From a virus, in the IMG/VR virus record IMGVR_UViG_3300034108_000410, positions 1-45,161 of that record: a stretch of 45,161 nucleotides of DNA; one strand, 5' to 3'. Shown piece by piece: positions 6,957 through 12,771 of the stretch; the first letter of the stretch is position 1; each line of letters starts with the position of its first letter. Under the pieces are notes generated by a model. The model worked only from the letters and a program-made list of their open reading frames with translations, had not been told where the DNA came from and made no database searches. The translations under genes were made by a program, and so were the position numbers.

Positions 6957-8152
6957 TCTTGATTGCCAAGTTGCTCACTGAAACCTTTCGTGCCAGCATC
7001 GAGTATGCGGGCACCTCGGTGTAGATGGTTTGCCATCAGGTGTACATAGCGACCAGCGGTGATGCTGATATCGCTGTGCCCCAACCAGTCACGCAGGGAG
7101 ACCAGATCGAGACCGCCCTCGGCCAAGCGGGTGGCGCAGGTGTGACGGAAGGTGTGCTGCTTGACGTCATCAACGTCATAGCCCTTGGCCTTCATGTCCC
7201 TGCGGATCACCTCCCACATCGTCCAAGGTACGCTGCTCTTGACCGGCCAAGGATACCAGCGGCCAGCCTTCGCCATGCTGTTGAGCTGTGGGATCAGAGC
7301 TTCGACGCGGCGCGTGACAGGCACGTCACGGCTGCGCTGTGACTTGGTGCCGACAGCATCGAGGCCGAGGAAGGTCTCGCTGAATGCCTCGCCGGTCACC
7401 GGATCAACCCAAGTCTTCCGGCGGACACTGCGTGGGCCGCACGATAGGCACTCGCCAAGGCGGAAGCCCATGTCGAGCTGTTGGATGACCAGCGCCTTGA
7501 ACCACCACCACGGACGAGCATCCTCGCTGTGGTGGCGGGCATCGATACACTCGAGGATCGCTGCCTCTTCATCGCGAGAGACCACACGGTCCTGCACGTT
7601 CCTGACGGTGACCTTAGGCATCTTCGGGACCGCTGCGAGATACGTGCGTCCGGTTGCAGGGTTCTCGGTCTCGGTTGCGTGACGCATGGCTGCGCCGACC
7701 GCTGTGATGCGCCGGCGGATCGTCCCCTCGGCCAGACCCTCGGCCCTCATGTGCTCGACAAGCTGTGCTAGGTGCGTTGAGCGCACCTCGGCAAGCAACA
7801 GGTCATCAGGGATCGCCGAGGACAGCCGCTTCACGATGGAGTAGGCCGACTTGGTATCGCGGATGGTGTGCTCGGCCCAGATGGTGCGGGTGCACTGTCC
7901 AAGCCACTGCTTGAGCGTCATGTCGGATGATGAAACCGGCTCCGGTCTCGGTGCCTTGCCCTTCGCTGCAATCACCCCGCCCTGCGATGGATGCTTGGGG
8001 TGCGTACCGCGCAACCAGTCAGCCAGTTGCAGTCGAGCGTTGCCTTCGTCGCGTGTCTCAAAGCTCACCCGTACCCGTGACAAAGCCCCATTGTCATCGG
8101 GTAGACGGGCGTCAATGAAGTACACGCCGTTAGTCTTGCGCTTCAGCTTCAT
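6878..8152 (-). CDS. int: Tyrosine recombinase / phage integrase
   Basis: A 424-aa integrase that would insert the phage genome by recombination at attP. The catalytic residues are visible in order: R231 (MGFRLGE), K270 (GTKSQRSR), H333 and R336 (HTFRHTCATRL), H359 (LGHSD) and the nucleophile Y369 (AGRYVHL). A SAM-like core-binding domain lies around 75-180 and an N-terminal arm-binding region before it. About 50 residues follow the active tyrosine, a little longer than usual. The ATG lies inside the end of the MarR-like gene (23-bp overlap), so the two are co-expressed. Position upstream of RNA polymerase matches temperate T7-like pelagiphages and P-SSP7. Confidence 0.96.
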   Translation of the reverse strand: MKLKRKTNGVYFIDARLPDDNGALSRVRVSFETRDEGNARLQLADWLRGTHPKHPSQGGVIAAKGKAPRPEPVSSSDMTLKQWLGQCTRTIWAEHTIRDTKSAYSIVKRLSSAIPDDLLLAEVRSTHLAQLVEHMRAEGLAEGTIRRRITAVGAAMRHATETENPATGRTYLAAVPKMPKVTVRNVQDRVVSRDEEAAILECIDARHHSEDARPWWWFKALVIQQLDMGFRLGECLSCGPRSVRRKTWVDPVTGEAFSETFLGLDAVGTKSQRSRDVPVTRRVEALIPQLNSMAKAGRWYPWPVKSSVPWTMWEVIRRDMKAKGYDVDDVKQHTFRHTCATRLAEGGLDLVSLRDWLGHSDISITAGRYVHLMANHLHRGARILDAGTKGFSEQLGNQDGTLSTLRFSQPDGTIGHPYGAPAVN

Positions 8153-8540
8153 GTGCTGTGCCTTTCATTTCAAGGATCAACGCGGCGAATATCTCGCGAC
8201 CCTTGGGGGTCAGCTTCAAGATTTTCTGCCGGTTGTCATAAGGGTTTTCCTGACGTTCAAGGAGACCCGCGCCATACGGTACGGTTCGCGAGGGCGTCAG
8301 TAGTGCCCTGTAGGTGGAGTGGAGTGACCGATTGATCGCCGGTCCCAGAGCTTCTTTCAGCTCGGTGAATGTAGGCTGCTTGCCTGCAATGTCAGCGGCT
8401 CCCGCCAGTAGGAAGAACGACGCCTGCGACAGGCTCGTACGTTCCGGCAGCATACTCGTCAGCGTTATCAGCGCCGAAGAGAAGTCGGCCAACGCGCCAA
8501 CGTGGAGATGCAGATTTTCTCTGGTGTTTTTGTTCTTCAT
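8130..8540 (-). CDS. MarR-like winged-helix regulator
   Basis: A 136-aa protein with a winged helix-turn-helix pattern: helices around 37-85 and a wing-like LLERQENPYDNRQKILKLTPKGREI around 93-117. The D-x-R ... LT-x-KGRE ending is typical of MarR-type folds. An AAGGAG ribosome site lies seven bases before the ATG. It overlaps the start of integrase, so it is the best candidate for a lysogeny or early-gene regulator; no CI-like or Cro-like repressor is seen elsewhere. A six-bp dyad just upstream (8562-8580) could be its own operator. The fold call is by eye, and its role as repressor is inference. Confidence 0.7.
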   Translation of the reverse strand: MKNKNTRENLHLHVGALADFSSALITLTSMLPERTSLSQASFFLLAGAADIAGKQPTFTELKEALGPAINRSLHSTYRALLTPSRTVPYGAGLLERQENPYDNRQKILKLTPKGREIFAALILEMKGTAHEAEAQD

Positions 8541-8561
8541 GATGCGACTCCTTCTTATCCC

Positions 8562-8580
8562 CTAAAATAACATCTTTTAG
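8562..8580. promoter_or_regulatory. Candidate operator dyad upstream of the MarR-like gene
   Basis: CTAAAA (8562-8567) and TTTTAG (8575-8580) form an inverted repeat with a seven-base spacer, about 20 bases before the MarR-like ATG and close to its ribosome site. MarR proteins bind such short dyads and often repress themselves. The surrounding 8541-8697 gap holds no gene I can support and is locally AT-rich. Confidence 0.35.
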
Positions 8581-8697
8581 ATCGATTGATCCGTTTAGTC
8601 GAGCTTTTGCATTCATCTGTTTATGTCTTTCCATTGCCCTGTCCCTACCCATGTACGAGGTTGATGGTTTGTTGTTAAGATGCTCGGGGTTGCAAAA

Positions 8698-8874
8698 TTA
8701 TGTTGTGTTGTTGAAATAAAATATCAAACCTTTCGCGAAGAGTTGATCGAGTAAATGTGGGCCGGTTTCCGGTTCAGACCCGCGCTTTTCGTAGAGAAAA
8801 CGGATCGGCGGAAGGCGGTTAGCACGGCGGGTGTATGCCCCTATGCGAGATGCATTGGGCGTGATGGATGTCAC
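8698..8874 (-). CDS. Hypothetical early protein, 58 aa
   Basis: The start is taken at a GTG preceded by GGAGGATACAAACC; an ATG 20 codons further upstream has no ribosome site. The protein is basic in its first half and hydrophobic near its end. It is the last small early gene before the MarR-like regulator. No family is recognised. Confidence 0.55.
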   Translation of the reverse strand: MTSITPNASRIGAYTRRANRLPPIRFLYEKRGSEPETGPHLLDQLFAKGLIFYFNNTT

Positions 8875-8930
8875 GGTTTGTATCCTCCGGTAAAAATTAG
8901 TTTTAAACAGCAGCGACTGTAGCGGATGGG

Positions 8931-9137
8931 TCATAACACCCCTGCGATCAGGCCGTCACGCAAGGTGACCTCGGCGAAGAACTCGCGGCCATTTATGCCG
9001 GTGATCGACGGTCGGTTGCTGCCGATCACCTTTCCGTTCCGATGGTATTCCGCGTCGAACAGCGAGGTCTCGTACGCCAGAGGACGGCCTATAGCTTCCT
9101 TCAGTTCCTTCTTCGATGCGTAGTGTAGTATCAACAT
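8931..9137 (-). CDS. Conserved phage early protein, 68 aa
   Basis: Small protein with the pattern KKELKEAIGRPLAYETSLF then EYHRNGKVIG, NRPSITG, REFFAEV and ending DGLIAGV. This pattern resembles a short protein I associate with other podovirus early regions, but I know no function for it. GAAGGGA lies upstream of the ATG. There is no transmembrane segment and it appears to be all-beta. Confidence 0.65.
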   Translation of the reverse strand: MLILHYASKKELKEAIGRPLAYETSLFDAEYHRNGKVIGSNRPSITGINGREFFAEVTLRDGLIAGVL

Positions 9138-9149
9138 AATACAGTCCCT

Positions 9150-9305
9150 TCAATTCTGGGCGGAGCCGGACATCCGGCTGATAACGATGTGGATTGCGGC
9201 TTCAGGGGTCATCCCCTGCTTGATCAGCGCCTGCGCTTTGGTTTCGATCAGATCGGCAAGGTGGTAGGCCTTGGCCTTGATCTCGCGTTCAGTCAGACGG
9301 TCCAT
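9150..9305 (-). CDS. Hypothetical early protein, 51 aa
   Basis: Starts MDRLTEREIKAKAYHLADLI, probably largely helical. The chosen ATG lies two bases after the stop of the 85-aa gene, implying coupled translation; the longer in-frame extension would run back into that gene. Function unknown. Confidence 0.6.
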   Translation of the reverse strand: MDRLTEREIKAKAYHLADLIETKAQALIKQGMTPEAAIHIVISRMSGSAQN

Positions 9306-9306
9306 G

Positions 9307-9564
9307 TCATTCGTCCTCCGACAGACGGGTGAAGCCGAGGACGTAGCAAACCGTCCGGCAGCAATGATGCTCGTCCATACCGGCCTCAAGGGCTATGTTG
9401 AGCAGCTCCAGCAGGGCAGGCTCGAGTGCCCTCAACGCCTGTAGGTTTGCTACGCTGTCAGCGTACAGGCTCCCGTCGAGCATCACCGCGTCCCCTTGGG
9501 TTACGCAGTCGCTGCTATCGAGCAGTTCACGGACGGTGCGAAAGACGTTTTTGTGCGTGTACAT
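9307..9564 (-). CDS. Hypothetical early protein, 85 aa
   Basis: A GGAGG ribosome site sits inside the end of the 43-aa gene just before this ATG. The protein is acidic and helical (LQALRALEPALLELLNIALEAG), with a histidine/cysteine cluster DEHHCCRTVC near residues 64-73 that might bind a metal. No family is recognised. Confidence 0.65.
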   Translation of the reverse strand: MYTHKNVFRTVRELLDSSDCVTQGDAVMLDGSLYADSVANLQALRALEPALLELLNIALEAGMDEHHCCRTVCYVLGFTRLSEDE

Positions 9565-9565
9565 T

Positions 9566-9697
9566 TTAGAAACCTCCGGTCAATTCGATGGTGTAAGTCT
9601 GGTCAGATGTGGCGACTGCGCGGAAGGTGATCCCCTCCCGCACAAGCCCTGCAATGACCGCTGTAAATTCGGTGCGATTAAAACAGGTGATGATCAC
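9566..9697 (-). CDS. Small hypothetical early protein, 43 aa, GTG start
   Basis: Encodes (M)IITCFNRTEFTAVIAGLVRE and then a short beta-rich tail. The GTG start overlaps the stop of the 38-aa gene as GTGA, the same coupling used elsewhere in this genome, and its own end carries the ribosome site for the 85-aa gene. Too short for a family call. Confidence 0.55.
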   Translation of the reverse strand: MIITCFNRTEFTAVIAGLVREGITFRAVATSDQTYTIELTGGF

Positions 9698-9810
9698 AGC
9701 CCGTACTCCCCGAGGGTGATCTCGTCGGAGTACTCGAGGGCATATTCGGTGGCTTCCTGAAGCTCTTCGAGGAACAGTTCAGGGGCGTGGCATTCAAAAG
9801 CGTCAAACAT
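9694..9810 (-). CDS. Small acidic early protein, 38 aa
   Basis: Very acidic peptide (MFDAFECHAPELFLEELQEA then an acidic tail). AAAGG in the conserved early leader precedes the ATG, and its stop overlaps the next GTG. Small acidic early proteins in T7-like phages are often inhibitors of host enzymes, but nothing here identifies a target. Confidence 0.55.
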   Translation of the reverse strand: MFDAFECHAPELFLEELQEATEYALEYSDEITLGEYGL

Positions 9811-9815
9811 TTTAC

Positions 9816-9847
9816 GGACCTTTCAGGTTAACGGTAGTTTTGGTTGG
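9816..9847. repeat. Early-leader direct repeat, copy 1
   Basis: A 32-bp stretch identical to 10070-10101. On the minus strand it carries CCAACCAAAACTACCGTTAA followed by CCTGAAAGGTCC, ending with the AAAGG ribosome site of the downstream gene. Related shorter versions precede the genes starting at 10751 and 11524. Confidence 0.9.
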
Positions 9848-9849
9848 TT

Positions 9850-10062
9850 TCAGCGGTAGTAACGCAGGCCGTCATCCGCAGCGGTAAACCACTGCTTAGG
9901 GATGCGCGTCCCTGCATGGCAGCACTCATCCGGCGAGAAATCTCGGTAGTGCGTAGCGCCGTGGCCGAAACGGATTTCGGATTGTGTCGGCGGTCGGTGA
10001 TATGGAACACGCTCCACGTCATCACGTAGCGGCAGGCGACCAGATAGCTTTTCGATGTTCAT
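9850..10062 (-). CDS. Hypothetical early protein, 70 aa
   Basis: Preceded by the conserved leader with AAAGG. It contains FGHGATHYRDFSPDECC and ends KQWFTAADDGLRYYR, suggesting a compact fold with several aromatic residues. The pattern looks like a conserved phage protein but I cannot name a family or role. Confidence 0.65.
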   Translation of the reverse strand: MNIEKLSGRLPLRDDVERVPYHRPPTQSEIRFGHGATHYRDFSPDECCHAGTRIPKQWFTAADDGLRYYR

Positions 10063-10069
10063 GTTGGTT

Positions 10070-10101
10070 GGACCTTTCAGGTTAACGGTAGTTTTGGTTG
10101 G
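10070..10101. repeat. Early-leader direct repeat, copy 2
   Basis: Identical over 32 bp to 9816-9847. Each copy sits between one early gene's stop and the next gene's ATG. The two genes behind the copies (70 aa and 38 aa) are not similar, so the repeat is a leader cassette and not a gene duplication. Confidence 0.9.
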
Positions 10102-10103
10102 GG

Positions 10104-10343
10104 TTACTTTTCGGAGGCTTGTTCGATTGCGGCCCGTTCGATTGCCCGCAACGGGCCGCTGAATGCGAGGCGCAGGTCCTGATACTCACGCAGCTTCTTG
10201 GTCAGCTCGGTAGCTCGGTCAAAGTTACCTTCTTCGACGTTCGTCACGACGTAGTTTTTATAGGCGAAGATTTCACCGTCGATCAGCTCGACAAGGGTGC
10301 GAAGCTCCGAGGGAAAGAGCGGGATTGATGCTTTAGCGTACAT
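10104..10343 (-). CDS. Hypothetical early protein, 79 aa
   Basis: Helical, coiled-coil-like protein (TELTKKLREYQDLRLAFSG around residues 45-63). GAAAGGA precedes the ATG. It lies in the early cluster, transcribed before the phage polymerase. No recognised domain. Confidence 0.65.
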   Translation of the reverse strand: MYAKASIPLFPSELRTLVELIDGEIFAYKNYVVTNVEEGNFDRATELTKKLREYQDLRLAFSGPLRAIERAAIEQASEK

Positions 10344-10362
10344 GATGGATTTTCCTTTCAGA

Positions 10363-10476
10363 TTAAACGGCGGGGGCAGCGTGAAGCGCCGCCCCGTAAA
10401 TGATTGCGAGTACCCAAGCGGCGGAGCCGATGGAGCATCCTGCGATTGACAGTAGGGTGAAGAGCGTTTTTGCCAT
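10363..10476 (-). CDS. Small membrane protein, 37 aa
   Basis: MAKTLFTLLSIAGCSIGSAA followed by WVLAIIYGAAL: essentially one transmembrane helix with a basic start and a short tail. GGGGCGGGAAC precedes the ATG, just after the stop of the 87-aa gene. It could be an early inner-membrane peptide such as an exclusion or holin-like factor; the sequence shows only the membrane segment. Confidence 0.5.
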   Translation of the reverse strand: MAKTLFTLLSIAGCSIGSAAWVLAIIYGAALHAAPAV

Positions 10477-10487
10477 GTTCCCGCCCC

Positions 10488-10751
10488 TCACAATTCAATG
10501 CCATGTTCACGGGCAAGGGCCTTGCCTAGCGTGGTGAAATAGAGCCAAGTGCAACCTTCATCGACGTCGGTTGTGATCAGACCGGCCCGTTTCAGTTGCG
10601 TGAGGTTTCCTCGGTCTTCTTTCGACCCACCGATGTTGCCGCCGACTAGTGGGCACCCGTTCCAGTTGTCCGCGTCCCAAGCATAAGCGAGAAACAGGCG
10701 GAGGCTTTTCTGGGTGATCTGTCCTTCGAAGCTCTTAGTTACATACTGCAT
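10488..10751 (-). CDS. Hypothetical early protein, possible winged helix, 87 aa
   Basis: The second half, GNLTQLKRAGLITTDVDEG then TWLYFTTLGKALAREHGIEL, has the helix-turn-strand-strand pattern of a small winged helix. The first half is helical (KSLRLFLAYAWDADNW). An AAAGG leader precedes the ATG. A DNA-binding role would fit an early regulator but is inference. Confidence 0.6.
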   Translation of the reverse strand: MQYVTKSFEGQITQKSLRLFLAYAWDADNWNGCPLVGGNIGGSKEDRGNLTQLKRAGLITTDVDEGCTWLYFTTLGKALAREHGIEL

Positions 10752-10767
10752 TTTAACGTCCTTTCAT

Positions 10768-10787
10768 GTTAACGGAACTATCAGGCA
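10768..10787 (-). repeat. Shared gene-end element, copy B
   Basis: Twenty bases identical to 4096-4115, spanning the stop of the 247-aa gene and the following GTTAAC. Confidence 0.8.
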
Positions 10788-11524
10788 GCAAGACGCTGCC
10801 CGACATACTTTTTCGAACCGCCATGTGCGGCGATTTGGATGGAGACCTTAGCGCGGCCCGTGGTGCCCATGCAGGCCTTGCAGGTGGCGCAATCGGTGAC
10901 TTTGCCCTTTTCCTCAGATGCAGGGCAGATGACTTCAAGGCCCTTGATGTTCTGGAAGGGTTCGGCGGTGACGCGGAATGTGCGATAGCCTAGGGCGTGG
11001 GCGGCTTGCATATCGGCCAAGGTATCGGCGGAGGCCATAACCAGCTCGGCCCACTGTGCAGGGACATTGCGCCATTGATGCGTGTATCCGGTCCAGCCGG
11101 ACGCTTGACCTAGGGCGACTTTCCACATTGCAAACGGTGCAGCAGCAGGATCACCATAGGTGCCAAGCCGGACAATCCGCCCTGCAAACAATTGGGCCGC
11201 TTCGAAGGCACTAGCCTTGACGTAAACGCCGCGCTTGTACGCTTCATAGACCATGCGCGGCCCGTGGATCAGGGTGACGTAGCACGAACGGCCCTTGCCG
11301 GTGCCGTCGCCGCGATGGACGCAATCGCCACAGATGGAGCTATCGGCCCCTGTCTGTACCGCCTCAACAGGGTGCATATCAGACCGGATGATGTAGGTCT
11401 GGATCATTGCGCCTGTCTTTGCGTTGCGGCTGGCAGTCTTAAGGCCGGTGGCGATAACGACAATCGGTGCGCCGTCCAGCTTGGAGGGGCCTTCGTATAG
11501 GATAATGCCTGATGGTGCTTTCAT
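10781..11524 (-). CDS. Cysteine-rich early protein, 247 aa
   Basis: The first and largest early gene. Cysteines are grouped as CGDCVHR (65, 68) with C81, and at the end as C200 with CATCKAC (212, 215, 218), a spacing that suggests a metal site (zinc or iron-sulfur). The rest looks like a compact alpha/beta protein without membrane segments. I do not recognise the enzyme class. It is preceded by the AAAGG leader and by the 1.25 kb gene-free region carrying a possible host promoter, so it should be among the first genes expressed. Its stop region is shared with the RNA polymerase gene. Confidence 0.75.
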   Translation of the reverse strand: MKAPSGIILYEGPSKLDGAPIVVIATGLKTASRNAKTGAMIQTYIIRSDMHPVEAVQTGADSSICGDCVHRGDGTGKGRSCYVTLIHGPRMVYEAYKRGVYVKASAFEAAQLFAGRIVRLGTYGDPAAAPFAMWKVALGQASGWTGYTHQWRNVPAQWAELVMASADTLADMQAAHALGYRTFRVTAEPFQNIKGLEVICPASEEKGKVTDCATCKACMGTTGRAKVSIQIAAHGGSKKYVGQRLAA

Positions 11525-11596
11525 TTTATCGGACCTTTCATGTTAACGGTACTATTTATGGTTGATAGACGGGCGGGACATAGCCCCGCCGGTCAT

Positions 11597-11836
11597 CCAA
11601 CCCTAGGCCGACCGGAGCCAGCCTAAAGTGTTCGGGGGGCTTGCCGGTATCCGTCCGGTTCCCCCTTGTTTCAGGGCCTCTCTCATCCCGTCGACAAGGG
11701 CCGTAGGCCTTGCCAGCGACGTCGAATGAGCGCCAATCCCGACCACGCCCCCCTGCCAGTCACGTCTGAAACAAGGGCTTGTGCGCCGTCCCTAGCTTGC
11801 GGGTTGTGAGCCGCTATGCTTGGCCCCTAGGGTTGG
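11597..11836. repeat. Nested long-range inverted repeats
   Basis: The outer arms CCAACCCTAGG (11597-11607) and CCTAGGGTTGG (11826-11836) are perfect over 11 bp. The inner arms CCCTTGTTTCAG (11663-11674) and CTGAAACAAGGG (11766-11777) are perfect over 12 bp. Both pairs are properly nested, so the leader of the first early transcript can fold on itself. Confidence 0.75.
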
Positions 11837-11888
11837 GCCGTACCGGAAGGCGTTGGTGCCGTCCGGTGAAACAACAGATAGGCTTACG

Positions 11889-11916
11889 GTTTTATTCGTT
11901 CAACAGTTATTTTCAA
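11889..11916 (-). promoter_or_regulatory. Possible host sigma70 early promoter
   Basis: On the minus strand TTGAAA (11911-11916) is followed after 16 bases by TAAAAC (11889-11894), inside the only AT-rich patch of the gene-free region and upstream of all early genes. The -10 match is poor, so this is a position-based suggestion. Confidence 0.3.
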
Positions 11917-12080
11917 GAAAGTTGAAAAAGATTGATAGGACACTGAAAAACAACGGAATTAATTTCACTCTGCCCTGCCCTTTTGACGCTTTCCGGTGCT
12001 TTTCCGGTGCACCGATAGGGCGAATCAGGGCGCTAAATGCGAATCAGTTGAGCCTTTCCGATTCGGGATAGGATCATGCC

Positions 12081-12112
12081 TAGGCCCACAGAGGCCCACA
12101 GAGGCCCACAGA
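12081..12112. repeat. Tandem 10-bp repeat GAGGCCCACA
   Basis: Three consecutive 10-bp units (the first begins TAGG). A 14-bp perfect inverted partner, GGCCTCTGTGGGCC, lies at 12171-12184. T7 has comparable short repeat arrays flanking its terminal repeat. Confidence 0.85.
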
Positions 12113-12204
12113 GCACCGATAGGCCTTAGGTGCCCCTCATATAGCCCTAGTGCTCTATCGTGCCTGTACGGGCCTCTGTGGGCCTTACAGGGCATGGTGC
12201 GCCA

Positions 12205-12256
12205 TTGGTGCCTTGCCGGTGCCCCGTTGGTGCCTTGCCGGTGCCCCGTTGGTGCC
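12205..12256. repeat. Tandem 22-bp repeat
   Basis: Two full units and a partial third, each beginning TTGGTGCCTTGCCGGTG and then CCCCG, at 12205-12226, 12227-12248 and 12249-12256. Confidence 0.85.
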
Positions 12257-12287
12257 GAACGAAAAAAGCAGGGCAGAGCACCCGAAC

Positions 12288-12430
12288 GCGCCCACGGTTG
12301 ACCTAGGGCGCACCCGCCATGCCCTATCGTGCCACCAATGGCCCGCCTTGCACTATTGCGCCCACGGTTTCCCTAGGGGTTGCGTCAATCGTGCCACCAT
12401 ATCGCGCCATAGGGTACCGCTTGGCACCTA
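12288..12430. repeat. Imperfect ~71-bp direct repeat
   Basis: GCGCCCACGGTT followed shortly by CCTAGGG, then later ATCGTGCCACCA, occurs in the same order in two consecutive blocks (starting 12288 and 12359). Only these landmarks match well, so the units have diverged. Confidence 0.5.
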
Positions 12431-12560
12431 GGGAAACGCTGGAAAGCCTAGGGATTCCGTCACTATGCCAGCCACCCCGCCCCTACGGGGGGTACCCGTC
12501 GACGGTCGCTGCGTTATCCCCCTTCGTAATTTTGCACCAAAACCAACGGGTTACCAAAAA

Positions 12561-12584
12561 GTGCCAATTAGTGCAGACCTTTGG
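12561..12584 (+). promoter_or_regulatory. Phage promoter in inverted orientation
   Basis: Plus-strand GTGCCAATTAGTGCAGACC then TTTGG matches the minus-strand promoter at 40340-40363 in all but one core base. It points toward the 3' end of the large terminase, antisense to every gene in the genome. Confidence 0.8.
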
Positions 12585-12691
12585 GGGGATGGAGATAAGA
12601 GAGAGGAAGGTGATCCTTAGGTGTACCTCAAGTGCTCCCTAGGATTACCGCAGGTGCACCTCAGTCCCTCATGGGTGTCTATGAGGATGGT

Positions 12692-12766
12692 GGAGTGTGT
12701 ATGCCCCTAGGAGCCTCTCAGGAGCCACTACAGGGCCTATGAGGTTCACTGGGGTACACACACTCC
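12692..12766. other. Large stem-loop after the large terminase gene
   Basis: GGAGTGTGTATGCCCC (12692-12707) pairs with GGGGTACACACACTCC (12751-12766) over 16 positions, with one mismatch and one wobble. It begins just after the terminase stop in transcription order. There is no T-run on either strand, so it is not a classical intrinsic terminator. Confidence 0.6.
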
Positions 12767-12771
12767 TTATC

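Larger units (their letters stand above)
11525..12771. other. Gene-free genome-end-like region
   Basis: No minus-strand gene is supported here; the plus-strand open frames lack ribosome sites and consist of the repeats. The segment holds a structured dyad (11597-11836), an AT-rich patch with a possible host promoter, tandem repeats at 12081 and 12205, many CCTAGG palindromes, an inverted phage promoter and a large stem-loop. In T7 the corresponding interval between terminase and early genes carries the terminal repeat, its flanking short repeats and the early promoters, so the physical genome ends probably lie here. Confidence 0.7.

Noticed and set aside
8392-8652. Minus-strand frame of 86 codons upstream of and overlapping the MarR-like gene
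   Set aside because: Its second half is out of frame with the well-supported regulator, and its ribosome site is weak; the first 30 codons alone are not enough.
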